A DNA stretch of 64,000 nt, taken from positions 1 to 64,000 of the forward strand of contig JBPBQV010000031.1 in the NCBI GenBank assembly GCA_050955045.1, read 5' to 3'. The notes below the pieces were generated by a model that was not told the DNA's origin, made no database searches, and was given only the letters and a program-made list of their open reading frames with translations. Positions 7,911-16,600 of the stretch are shown piece after piece; the first letter of the stretch is position 1, and the number at the start of each line of letters is the position of its first letter. The DNA is from Mucilaginibacter_A sp050955045. GTDB taxonomy: Bacteria > Bacteroidota > Bacteroidia > Sphingobacteriales > Sphingobacteriaceae. The translations under genes and the position numbers were made by a program.

Positions 7911-8885
7911 ATGGAAAAAATAAAATGGGGAATTATTGGTTGTGGTGATGTTACCGAGAAAAAAAGCGGACCGGCATTTAATAAAGTTGCGGGTTCTGAA
8001 CTGGTAGCCGTGATGCGTCGCAACGCCAAAAAAGCAGAAGATTATGCACAACGCCATAACGTTCCCAAATGGTATGACAACGTTGATGGCTTAATAAACG
8101 ACCCCGAAGTCAACGCCATTTATATTGCAACGCCGCCTTTGCAGCACGAAGAATACGCCATTAGGGTGATGGCTGCCGGAAAACCGGTTTATGTAGAAAA
8201 ACCCATCACGCTTTCGGCAGATTCGGCTAAAAGAATGTTGCAAGCTTCCGAAAAGTATCAGCAAAAAGTAGCTGTGGCACATTACCGCAGGCAACAGCCG
8301 GTTTTTTTAAAAGTGAAAGAATTGCTACAAAATAAAGCTATTGGCGAGGTGCGTTTCGTGGATTTGCAAATGCTGCAACCACCAAAATCTAACCTTATTG
8401 CTGCTTCCGAAGAAAACTGGCGCGTTAATCCTGCTATTTCTGGTGGTGGTTTATTTCATGATCTGGCACCGCACCAGTTAGATTTGATGGTTTACTTTTT
8501 TGGTGAGGTAAAAGAAGCATCCGGATTTTCGCTGAACCAGGGCGGTTTTTATAAGGCCGATGATTTGGTAACCGGAAATATTTTATTTAAAAACAATATT
8601 GTTTTTACTGGTTTGTGGTGTTTTACAGCTTCCGGAAGTGAACAAGAAGATATTTGTACGATTGTTGGTTCTGAAGGGAAAATCAGTTTCCCGGTTTTTG
8701 GTATGGAAATTACCATCACCAAAAACGGGCAGGAAGAAAAGCTGAACTTTGAATCTTTGGAACATGTGCAGCAACCGATGATCGCTAAAGTAGTTCAGTA
8801 TTTTTTAGGAAAGGATAGCAATCCGTGCTCGATACAGGATGCGATTTATTCTATGGAATTGATAGATACTTTCACTGCAAAATAG
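7911..8885 (+). CDS. Gfo/Idh/MocA family oxidoreductase
   Basis: A 324-residue NAD(P)-dependent sugar or cyclitol oxidoreductase. The Rossmann fold starts with KWGIIGCGDVTEKKSGP. The family's VYVEKPIT segment (EKP, near 91-98) supplies the catalytic-site lysine. The C-terminal half contains a SGGGLFHDLAPHQLDLM helix near 178-194 with the conserved HDLAxHxxD residues that line the active site. No signal peptide is present, so it is cytoplasmic. The specific sugar cannot be assigned; the carbohydrate-rich surroundings make a sugar substrate likely. The beta-helix gene follows after 57 bases in the same direction and may be co-transcribed. Confidence 0.92.
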   Translation: MEKIKWGIIGCGDVTEKKSGPAFNKVAGSELVAVMRRNAKKAEDYAQRHNVPKWYDNVDGLINDPEVNAIYIATPPLQHEEYAIRVMAAGKPVYVEKPITLSADSAKRMLQASEKYQQKVAVAHYRRQQPVFLKVKELLQNKAIGEVRFVDLQMLQPPKSNLIAASEENWRVNPAISGGGLFHDLAPHQLDLMVYFFGEVKEASGFSLNQGGFYKADDLVTGNILFKNNIVFTGLWCFTASGSEQEDICTIVGSEGKISFPVFGMEITITKNGQEEKLNFESLEHVQQPMIAKVVQYFLGKDSNPCSIQDAIYSMELIDTFTAK

Positions 8886-8889
8886 CAGG

Positions 8890-8905
8890 CATAAAAACAG
8901 TCTTA
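8890..8905 (-). repeat. Dispersed repeat, sister-form variant
   Basis: The plus strand reads GCATAAAAACAGTCTT, a variant of the ACTGTTTTTAT sister form read from the minus strand. It lies five bases after the oxidoreductase stop. Confidence 0.4.
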
Positions 8906-8942
8906 AATAGTTTTGATATCACAATTGTAGATTAACTTTCCT

Positions 8943-10328
8943 ATGTTTTATCTAAAGTTTCTATTTTTTTATTTGTTTATTTTATTAAAGATCAATGCAA
9001 AGAGTAAAAGCTACTTTTTACCGGAAATTTATAAAAAAAATATAGTTACCACATCTATAAAAAAAGTAGTTGCAACGTATCATGCAGAATATTTTGGTGC
9101 AAAAGGAAACGGCAAAACTGATGATACAAAAGCGTTAACTAAAGCTTTTAACAGCCCTTATAATATCATTCTTACAAAAGGAAAAATCTATTTAATACAA
9201 GGAAAAATAACAATCCAAGTAAGTAATAAAACCATTAGTGGTTATGGTGCGGAAATTAAAAAAATTAACAATGAGCTACAAACGCTGATTTTCAAGAATT
9301 GCAATTTGTTCAAATTAGCAGGTGTAAAATTTACTTTACAAACAAAAGCAGATCGAAATTCGATTGATGGACAAGCGGTTTGTCTTCAAATTATTACTTG
9401 TAAAAATTATATTATAAAAGATTTGCACATTATTGGTTCAAAAGAAATGGGAATTTGTAATATGAATTGTATTAATGGCTTAATGTACAAAAATCATATT
9501 GAACATACTTGGAGGGATGGAATTTATGCACACTATTCTGCTAAAATGACTTATGACAGCAATACAATTGAAGATGTAAAAGATGATGGTTTAAGTATGC
9601 ACGATTACGGTATTCCTGCACAAAAGCCTGAATTAATTACTTTGGGATATAAGCAGGCAGGTCATTCTAAAATTACAAATAACATCATTAGTAATTGTAT
9701 TTCCGGGATATCAAGTATTGGATGCGACGGTTTAAATATTTCTGGTAACGTTATTAAAAATACAGTACTGGCAGGTATAAATTTATTTAATTCTGATCAA
9801 TTATATAAAGGAACAGATGCTTATGTTAAAAACAGTACTGTTAAAAATAATAAACTAAGTGGCACTGACAGAACACAAACCATTGTAGGACAGGTGCTGC
9901 CAAATAACGGACAGTTAACCAGTGGCCGGGCTGCAATTACAGTTTACAGTGGTACAGGTTCTTCTAATTTGTATCCGGATGCAATTACGCGTTTATCAAA
10001 TATAGTTATCCAAAATAATACCATTTACAACTCTGGAACAAATGGTATATTTTGCGGTAATATTGATAAGGTAAATGTGTTAGGAAATAAAATTAGAAAT
10101 TGCCAGATAGACGGAAGTACTTATACCGGTTATATGATTGAAATTAATAAATGTACAGAATTTTATACTAATTCAAATACTATTGTTGACGAAAAAGTAA
10201 AAGGCATAATTCACCATCAAGGAGGATATTATATTTCGGATTCTAACGGTAGTTTAGGAGCTTGGTATATTTCTGGCGTTTTGGATAATACTCTTGGTAT
10301 TGTTAAAGGTGGAACTGTAATTAAATAA
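8943..10328 (+). CDS. Exported right-handed beta-helix protein (pectate lyase superfamily fold)
   Basis: A 461-residue protein. The N-terminus is hydrophobic (FYLKFLFFYLFILLKINA) and looks like a signal peptide or anchor. Residues about 47-85 match the start of the pectate-lyase-3 type fold (YFGAKGNGKTDDTKALTKAF). The rest consists of short Asn/Ile-rich beta-helix turns such as SNKTISGYG, KNTVLAGINL and IQNNTIYNSGTNGIF. This fold serves polysaccharide lyases, hydrolases, epimerases and binding proteins. I see no clear catalytic signature that picks one, so the activity is left open. The gene is visibly more AT-rich and more Lys/Asn/Ile-rich than its neighbours, consistent with recent transfer or relaxed codon use. 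Confidence 0.75.
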   Translation: MFYLKFLFFYLFILLKINAKSKSYFLPEIYKKNIVTTSIKKVVATYHAEYFGAKGNGKTDDTKALTKAFNSPYNIILTKGKIYLIQGKITIQVSNKTISGYGAEIKKINNELQTLIFKNCNLFKLAGVKFTLQTKADRNSIDGQAVCLQIITCKNYIIKDLHIIGSKEMGICNMNCINGLMYKNHIEHTWRDGIYAHYSAKMTYDSNTIEDVKDDGLSMHDYGIPAQKPELITLGYKQAGHSKITNNIISNCISGISSIGCDGLNISGNVIKNTVLAGINLFNSDQLYKGTDAYVKNSTVKNNKLSGTDRTQTIVGQVLPNNGQLTSGRAAITVYSGTGSSNLYPDAITRLSNIVIQNNTIYNSGTNGIFCGNIDKVNVLGNKIRNCQIDGSTYTGYMIEINKCTEFYTNSNTIVDEKVKGIIHHQGGYYISDSNGSLGAWYISGVLDNTLGIVKGGTVIK

Positions 10329-10343
10329 AATTATCTCCGCATA

Positions 10344-10380
10344 AAAAAGCCGCTTCCAGAAATCCTGAAGGCGGCTTTTT
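10344..10380. terminator. Bidirectional intrinsic terminator
   Basis: AAAAAGCCGCTTCCAG pairs with CTGAAGGCGGCTTTTT around a five-base loop, with A and T runs at the outer ends. It separates the convergent beta-helix and LruC genes. Confidence 0.88.
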
Positions 10381-10384
10381 GCAA

Positions 10385-10398
10385 ATGCTGTTTTTAGC
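10385..10398 (+). repeat. Dispersed repeat, sister-form variant
   Basis: ATGCTGTTTTTAGC, one base from ATGCTGTTTTTATC. It directly follows the terminator, and TGCT/AGCA can pair around GTTTTT. Confidence 0.5.
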
Positions 10399-10408
10399 AG
10401 TCTAAAAT

Positions 10409-12547
10409 TTATTTATTGTAAATGTTAGAGTTGACGCGGTAGCCAGTTGTTAAATTGCTATACCAATCTGTAAAACTGGTTCCGTTTGAGCTAGTCCATT
10501 CCGAAAAATGCGGATAAGCATCAGTAATAATTACTCTTTCTAAAGGATATTTAAACGAGGTATCATTAAAGCTGATTGCCCAAGGCCAGTTTTCTTTGGA
10601 AGTGTAATAGCTTCTACCACTAACTAAGGAAGCATCATCAGCAGTGCCAAACAATGCTTTATTGGCTTTATCTGTTGGCAAATATCCTGGCAAATGCACT
10701 TCATAACCTCTTCTTAAATCACTAATTAAGAACGGATTGATGGAAGAGATATTTAAACTGGCAATAGAAAGCGGAGCGGTAAAGGTAACCAGCACAGAAG
10801 CGGTAGAACTTTGTACTTTATCTTTTTCGTTCAATGTGTTGATGAAGTAGGAGTAATCTGGGTTATGGATTAAAGCTTCGTGGTTATCAAACGGAATAAT
10901 TACAGCCTTGCTTTGTCCGGCTTCTACGCCGTTACTGGCAAATTGGATGTAATTGCTCATGGTTTGTTGTCCGGTTACAGATTTTACCAAAGAGGCATTA
11001 ACCGGCAGCTGCACACCAAAACCATTATGGAAAGAAGCACCGGAAGCTGCAATTTTGTAATCGCCCTGTATAGTAAGTGCTTCATTTTTAGCATTTAAAA
11101 CAAGAGTATAACGATAATTAATAACCAAATCGTTCATGTCATAATCGCCTTTGTTTGGCCAGTTATCTTCAAAAGCTAATTGTGCAAAAGTAGTTTTTGA
11201 AGGGAAATAGCTAATATAAGCTTTGGTTGGATCAGTAGGGAAAGCATCCAGCGGATCTAATACACCATCTCCGTCGCTGTCACCGCCGTTATCAATTGGT
11301 GGAACACCAACATTAGATATACCACCTATCGGGTTTGCAGTAGCATAAAATACAATGTCGTTAAAATCATTGTCAGTACTATAATTGCCTGGGTTTAAAG
11401 CTACACTTTCTCTGTTGATGTCTTCAAAACCCAGTAGGTAAAGTTTGTGTACATTATCATACAATACAACAGAATGCTTTCTTAATGCAGCTGTGCTTTC
11501 TGGGTTCAACGAAGCATCGGAGTAAAATTTTTGTGACTTTAAGTTGATCGCACTTCCGGTCCATGAATTTTGGAGCAAAACAAAAGCAATAGTAGTGCCG
11601 GGCTTAAATGTTCCCAGTTTTACTTTATCGCCAGGCTTTAGCCCGCCACCAGAACCAATACCAGAAGTATTTGGAAATACCATAGTAACTTCATCAATAC
11701 CGTCAACAATTGTTCCGCCCGAAGTTCTGGTTGGTGGGTTATTGGTGTTATAGGTATAATAGGCCAAACTGCTTTGATAAAGTGCACCTTCTGATACATA
11801 AGTAATCCATACATCAGATTGAGCCGTAACATTGATGTTTGATGTAGCAGAACTGGCCAGATACTCAGGATGTTTACTGCTTACCGATTGAGATTCTGGT
11901 AAAGATGAATTGATGAAAGCCAGTAAGGAAGCATCAATCACATCAGGTATAGAATCTAAATATTTTGGCCTTCCTAAAGCAAAACGATAGGTGCTGTTGT
12001 TGACTACAGCTTCGGCTGTAGAAGTATAAGGTGAAGGGTAACTGTATTCGGTTGAAAGTAAACCAAGTGTTCCTACATCATTTGCAGATCCTCCCGGATT
12101 AAGAATGTTGTTGATATCATCCGCTACAATGTCTCCGCTGTAGCCATTTTTACCACCAATAGTTGCCGTAATGCTGTTGTTGTTAATTGTTGCCTTTGCG
12201 TAGCGCATCAAACCAACATAACCCGGATCAATAATTAGCTGTTTAAAGGAAGTAGCAACGCTTATAGTTGCTTTTAAATTTCCGTTTGCATCCGTTACGC
12301 CTTTAAAAACCACATCATCCGGATTGTCACTTGCCGTTGTGTAAACGCTTACAACAGCACCTGCAATGGGCTGGTCGGTATTGGTAAGCAGCTGCAAGTT
12401 CAAGTCCACATCTTTTGATGTTTTATACTCAAAGCCATTAGGTGCAATTTTACTAACACTGTTTTCGTCAGATCCCGATCGTTCTTTTTTACAAGAAGTT
12501 GCAGTAGCTATACCTAAAATTGCTAAAAAATAAAAAGTTTTTTTCAT
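10409..12547 (-). CDS. LruC/DUF4114 domain lipoprotein
   Basis: The product is about 712 residues from the start at 12547 (MKKTFYFLAILGIATATSCKKE), which gives a lipoprotein signal with the lipobox ATSC. The longer upstream frame adds 28 residues with no export signal and is rejected. The middle contains a DUF4114 domain (KLGTFKPGTTIAFVLLQNSW, then DNDFNDIVFYA). A DSDGDGVLDPLDAFP calcium-binding-type repeat follows, then the C-terminal LruC domain (DYDMNDLVINYRY, GFGVQLP, PFLISDLRRGYEVHLPGY). Residues 40-130 resemble a carboxypeptidase-regulatory-like beta-sandwich (AGAVVSVYTTA, DANGNLKATI). LruC-domain proteins are surface proteins of Bacteroidota; their role is not established. It is a longer paralogue of the lipoprotein at 2259-3008. 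Confidence 0.86.
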   Translation of the reverse strand: MKKTFYFLAILGIATATSCKKERSGSDENSVSKIAPNGFEYKTSKDVDLNLQLLTNTDQPIAGAVVSVYTTASDNPDDVVFKGVTDANGNLKATISVATSFKQLIIDPGYVGLMRYAKATINNNSITATIGGKNGYSGDIVADDINNILNPGGSANDVGTLGLLSTEYSYPSPYTSTAEAVVNNSTYRFALGRPKYLDSIPDVIDASLLAFINSSLPESQSVSSKHPEYLASSATSNINVTAQSDVWITYVSEGALYQSSLAYYTYNTNNPPTRTSGGTIVDGIDEVTMVFPNTSGIGSGGGLKPGDKVKLGTFKPGTTIAFVLLQNSWTGSAINLKSQKFYSDASLNPESTAALRKHSVVLYDNVHKLYLLGFEDINRESVALNPGNYSTDNDFNDIVFYATANPIGGISNVGVPPIDNGGDSDGDGVLDPLDAFPTDPTKAYISYFPSKTTFAQLAFEDNWPNKGDYDMNDLVINYRYTLVLNAKNEALTIQGDYKIAASGASFHNGFGVQLPVNASLVKSVTGQQTMSNYIQFASNGVEAGQSKAVIIPFDNHEALIHNPDYSYFINTLNEKDKVQSSTASVLVTFTAPLSIASLNISSINPFLISDLRRGYEVHLPGYLPTDKANKALFGTADDASLVSGRSYYTSKENWPWAISFNDTSFKYPLERVIITDAYPHFSEWTSSNGTSFTDWYSNLTTGYRVNSNIYNK

Positions 12548-13061
12548 AGATAAATAAAGAGGTTCAACAACTTTTACGTTTTGAAATAAAAAAAAGTTAG
12601 CCTGATAAACCGCTCCATACCTAGCAAGCAAAAGGAGAAAAGCATCTTAAAAAAAGTAGCCGCATTAAATACGGTACTGTAAACTTTGATTCCAAGAATT
12701 AAATAAACCTGATAGTGAAAAAGGCAGAATTTGAAGAATGAAAATGATCTTTTAGATCATAAATTAATCTCCAAAATAAAAACCTACAGCCTCAACAAAA
12801 CCAGCCAATAAATTTTATGCCTTAAAAACAGCATTCGGCTTAAAGTTTTGATATCAAACACTAATCTTATTTTAATTTTATACGTATAACTTCTTACAGG
12901 AAGCAAAAAATAAAAGGCCACGCTTCCGGAAAGGGTTGTAATGTAATTGCAGGAAAAACCTTGTTCCAAATGCTTTTTTTATCAAGAAGAATTATGGAAC
13001 ATTTTTTAGCAATGCTTACTGCCATTTCTTGTATTTGGCCGCTGTTATAATTAAATATATT
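12548..13061. other. Divergent intergenic region
   Basis: About 510 bases between the leftward LruC gene and the rightward response regulator. A 61-codon minus-strand frame at 12784-12969 looks like chance. Visible items are a small palindrome (12744-12760) and a one-mismatch copy of the dispersed 14-mer, ATGCTTTTTTTATC, at 12970-12983. No promoter stands out. Confidence 0.5.
12744..12760. promoter_or_regulatory. Short palindrome, possible operator
   Basis: ATGATCT and AGATCAT flank TTT, a 7-bp inverted repeat about 200 bases upstream of the LruC gene start. A regulator site is possible but unproven. Confidence 0.3.
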
Positions 13062-13445
13062 TTGAGACATATATTAATTGTTGATGATAACGCGCCCATT
13101 TGTGAGGTGATGAGCGACGTATTGGAAATGGAAGGTTACCAAACAACGATAAGGATTACCGGAAAAGACACCTTGCTTTTTATAGAAAACCTGCATCCCG
13201 ACCTGGTGCTTTTGGATGTGATGTTGGATAACGGAATTGATGGCCGGGAAATTTGTAGGGCAATAAAACAGAGTTCAAACTGGGTAAAAGATATTCCGGT
13301 GATTATGGTTTCCGCTAGCCATAACCTGGAAGCAGCTTTAAAAAATGCCTGCGAACCAGATGATTTCATTAGTAAACCTTTTGATATTTACCACTTAGTT
13401 GATGTAGTTAGTAAACAATTGCTTATCCGATACGGCAACAACTAG
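13062..13445 (+). CDS. Single-domain response regulator
   Basis: A receiver domain of about 127 residues with no output domain. It contains RHILIVDDN at the start (acidic pocket), LVLLDVMLDNGIDG with the phosphoaccepting Asp, PVIMVSAS with the switch Ser, and the conserved Lys in FISKPFD. There is no ATG in frame. A TTG at 13062 gives the family-typical start MRHILIVDD, and an earlier TTG at 13029 would add 11 residues of no evident function. An upstream ATG at 12993 is out of frame and stops quickly. Such stand-alone receivers pass phosphate or bind partner proteins; the hybrid kinase at 5840-7549 is the only kinase in view but is not adjacent. Confidence 0.85.
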   Translation: MRHILIVDDNAPICEVMSDVLEMEGYQTTIRITGKDTLLFIENLHPDLVLLDVMLDNGIDGREICRAIKQSSNWVKDIPVIMVSASHNLEAALKNACEPDDFISKPFDIYHLVDVVSKQLLIRYGNN

Positions 13446-13524
13446 TTTAAATTGGATACTTGTAGTTAAAAGAAACTTTGTAGCAGGCATCAATTTCTAT
13501 TTTCTTAATTAAGATTAAACTTTC

Positions 13525-13564
13525 ACAAGTCATCACCAAAATTCTCTTTTTGCTGATGACTTGT
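13525..13564. terminator. Intrinsic terminator between convergent genes
   Basis: ACAAGTCATCA and its exact complement (13554-13564) form an 11-bp stem with an 18-base spacer, followed by AATTTTTTG. It lies between the response regulator and the giant adhesin. Confidence 0.65.
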
Positions 13565-13621
13565 AATTTTTTGTTATTTATCCAGAATTGTAATTAGCAA
13601 TAAGATAAGCAATCTCTTTTT

Positions 13622-16600
13622 CTATCTGATAATGGTTACCGGTCCGGAGCGTAACTTTCCATAAGTTTTCAGGTCGATAAGGTAATAATAAGTTCCAACC
13701 GGAAGCTGTTGTCCGTTAAAAGTTCCGTCCCAAGACGTACCATAACCCTGAGAATAAAATAACTGAATACCATAACGGTTAAATATTTTCACCGTAACAT
13801 CCGGGTAGTTATTCAACTCTTTTATTCCCCAGGTATCATTAATACCATCAGCATTTGGGGTAAAAGTATTCGGAATACTAATTGGTTTAAGCACTTTTAT
13901 AAAAACCTGGTCTTGGGCCACACATCCTGCTGTTCCGGTAACTGTTAACGTGTAAGTAATATCCTGCGCTCCGGTTAATACCGGATTTTTTAATGTTGAA
14001 TTATTAAGGTATAAATTTGGCGTCCAGTTATATTTCAATTCGGTGCCGGTAGCAGCAGGTTGCAACGTTACTTTTTCACCTTCCATGATATAAATATCAT
14101 ATCCGGCAAATACTTTTGGTGCCGGGATGAGGCTGATTTTTACTTGATCGCTAATAATAGCGCAATTGTCATTTCCGGTAGCGAAAAGCGTAAGTATGAT
14201 GCTTCCTTTAGCCTTATCTTTTTCACTTGGACGATAAATTGCCGTTAAACTGTTGTTGTTCGGACTGAAGGTTCCTGTACCAGAACTTGACCAAACTCCG
14301 CCACTGCCGTTTGTGATTTTACCGTTCAGATTTGCCTGATCCTCCAAACAAATTGCCTGATCTTCTCCTGCAAAAACAACAGGTGTTTGTGTAAATGTTA
14401 TTTTAAAGGATGAAGCAGCAATAGCGCAAGGAGCGGTGTTGGTAGCCGTGAGTGTTAAAGTAACATGGCCAGTAGCAACATCAGTAGCAGATGGAAAATA
14501 AGTTCCTTTTAAACTGGTATTGCCTGCCGGAAAGCTACCGCTGCCCGTGGTGCTCCAAATGCCGGTTGTACTACCGCCACTGATATTTCCGGAAATTGAT
14601 ATTGCAGGATTGCTGGCACATGCAATTTGATCATTTCCGGCTAATACAACAGTTGGCAGATTAACAATAACTGTTGTCGTTGCAGCATCACTTGTACATC
14701 CGTTTACGGTAACAGTCAGCAAATATTTGCCAGCATTTGCTGTGGTAACATTTGCAATTTCAGGGTTTTGCAGGTTAGATGTAAAAATATTAGGGCCTGT
14801 CCAATTATAAATTGCGCCGGTTATAGTTGTTGCAGATAGTTTTAAAGTTTGTCCGATACAAAGTGTTCCATTACTATTTACTACAGGTGCATCTGGTGTT
14901 AGATTCACTTTTACATCGATAAAAGCAGTATTGGTTACCGTGCAACCAGGCGTAGTAATTACAACGATATATCGTCCCTGATTAGCAATTGCTGCATTAT
15001 TAATTATCGGGTTTTGTTGGGTAGAAGTAAAGCCGTTCGGACCAGTCCACCGATAAGTTGCATTTTGAAAAGCAGTACAGGTAAGTTCAATTTGGCTACC
15101 GCTGCAAACCGACGAATTACTGGCTAAAACAGGTTCTGCCGGCAATGGAGTTACCAACACATTGATGGAAAATGGCAGACTTTCACATCCTCCAACAGAA
15201 ACCATAATTGTATAAATACCAGAATTTGCTGGTGTTGCTGCTGTAATAACCGGGTTTTGCTGGGCAGAGGTGAATCCGTTCGGACCAGTCCAGCGGTAAG
15301 TAGCACCTGCTATTGTTTCAGCAGATAAATTCAAATTGGTGGTAGCACAAACAGGACTATTACTGTTAGCAGTTGGAGCCGTCGGGATTGGATTCACTAA
15401 AACAGCAACACTTGCAGCAGCACTGGTGCAGCCATTAACGGTAATTTTGACGATATAGTTGCCGGAAGCTGCAACTATAGCATGGTCAATAACCGGGTTT
15501 TGAACGGATGAGGTAAAACCATTCGGCCCAATCCAATGATAAGTTGCACTTTGAGTTGCCGTTGCCGTTGCCGTTAAGCGAAGCATTTCTCCTTCGCATA
15601 AATTTCCATTACTGGTAACCAGCGGAGCCGGTGGAATTGGATTTACAGTTACGGTTGTGGTACCTGCATCACTCGAACAACCATTCACAATTACTATTAA
15701 AGAATAGGTTCCCTGTGCTATTTCAATAGCATTTGCGATTTCCGGATTTTGCTGATCCGAAGTAAAACCATTAGGGCCTGTCCAGGCATAAGTTGCACCG
15801 GCAACAACAGGAGTTGTCAGCTTTAAACTTGTTCCATCACAAACAGGCGAATTGCTGTTTACAGCTGGTGTGGCAGGTTTTGGGTTTACGGTAATGGTGT
15901 AAGTGTAAGTTAATCCTTCGCAATCGTTATAAAAAGTTTTAATTTGATAAGTTACATTACCGGCTATTGAGCCAGTATTAACCAGGGTTTGAGCAGGAAT
16001 CAGATCTGTTCCGTCTGCGGTAAAACCTCTTATTTCAGGCGAAGCAGTTGCAGTCCAGGTAAAGTTAGCGCCGATAACATTCGATGTCAACTGAACAGGG
16101 GCAGAAGTTGTTTCCGTACAAATTACCTGGTTAAAAGAAGCATTGCTGAGTGTAGAAGTTGGTTTTACCGTTACCTGATATTGAAAAGCAGGACCAATGC
16201 AACCATTTGCTTCAGGCACAATTGTATAAGTAACAATAATTGGTGAGGAAGTTGTGTTGACAAGAGCTTCTGTAATAAAATTACTGGTTTGAGCGGTAAC
16301 TGCATCATTACTGATTCCTTCTACTGCCGATCTGCTCCAGCTAAAAGTTGCACCGATTACTTTGCTTCGAATTTCGTAGTTCTGAGGCGAACTGTTACAA
16401 ACATCATCACTTGCATCACTCATAACTACCGGTTTAGGATTAACGGTAATGGTATAAGTGCTGGTTATACCTTCGCAAGTATTATAAAAAGGTTTAATGA
16501 TATAAGTAACTGTGCCAGTTGTTGTGCCAGCGTTAATAAGCGTTTGTGCAGGAATCAGATCAGTTCCGCTTGCAGTAAAATTGGTTATGCCGGATGTTGC

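Noticed and set aside
12784..12969. 61-codon frame between the LruC gene and the response regulator
   Set aside because: No motif, no promoter, odd composition; probably chance in an AT-rich gap.
12961..13061. Start of the response regulator at the ATG near 12993
   Set aside because: That frame stops after 18 codons and does not join the receiver frame.
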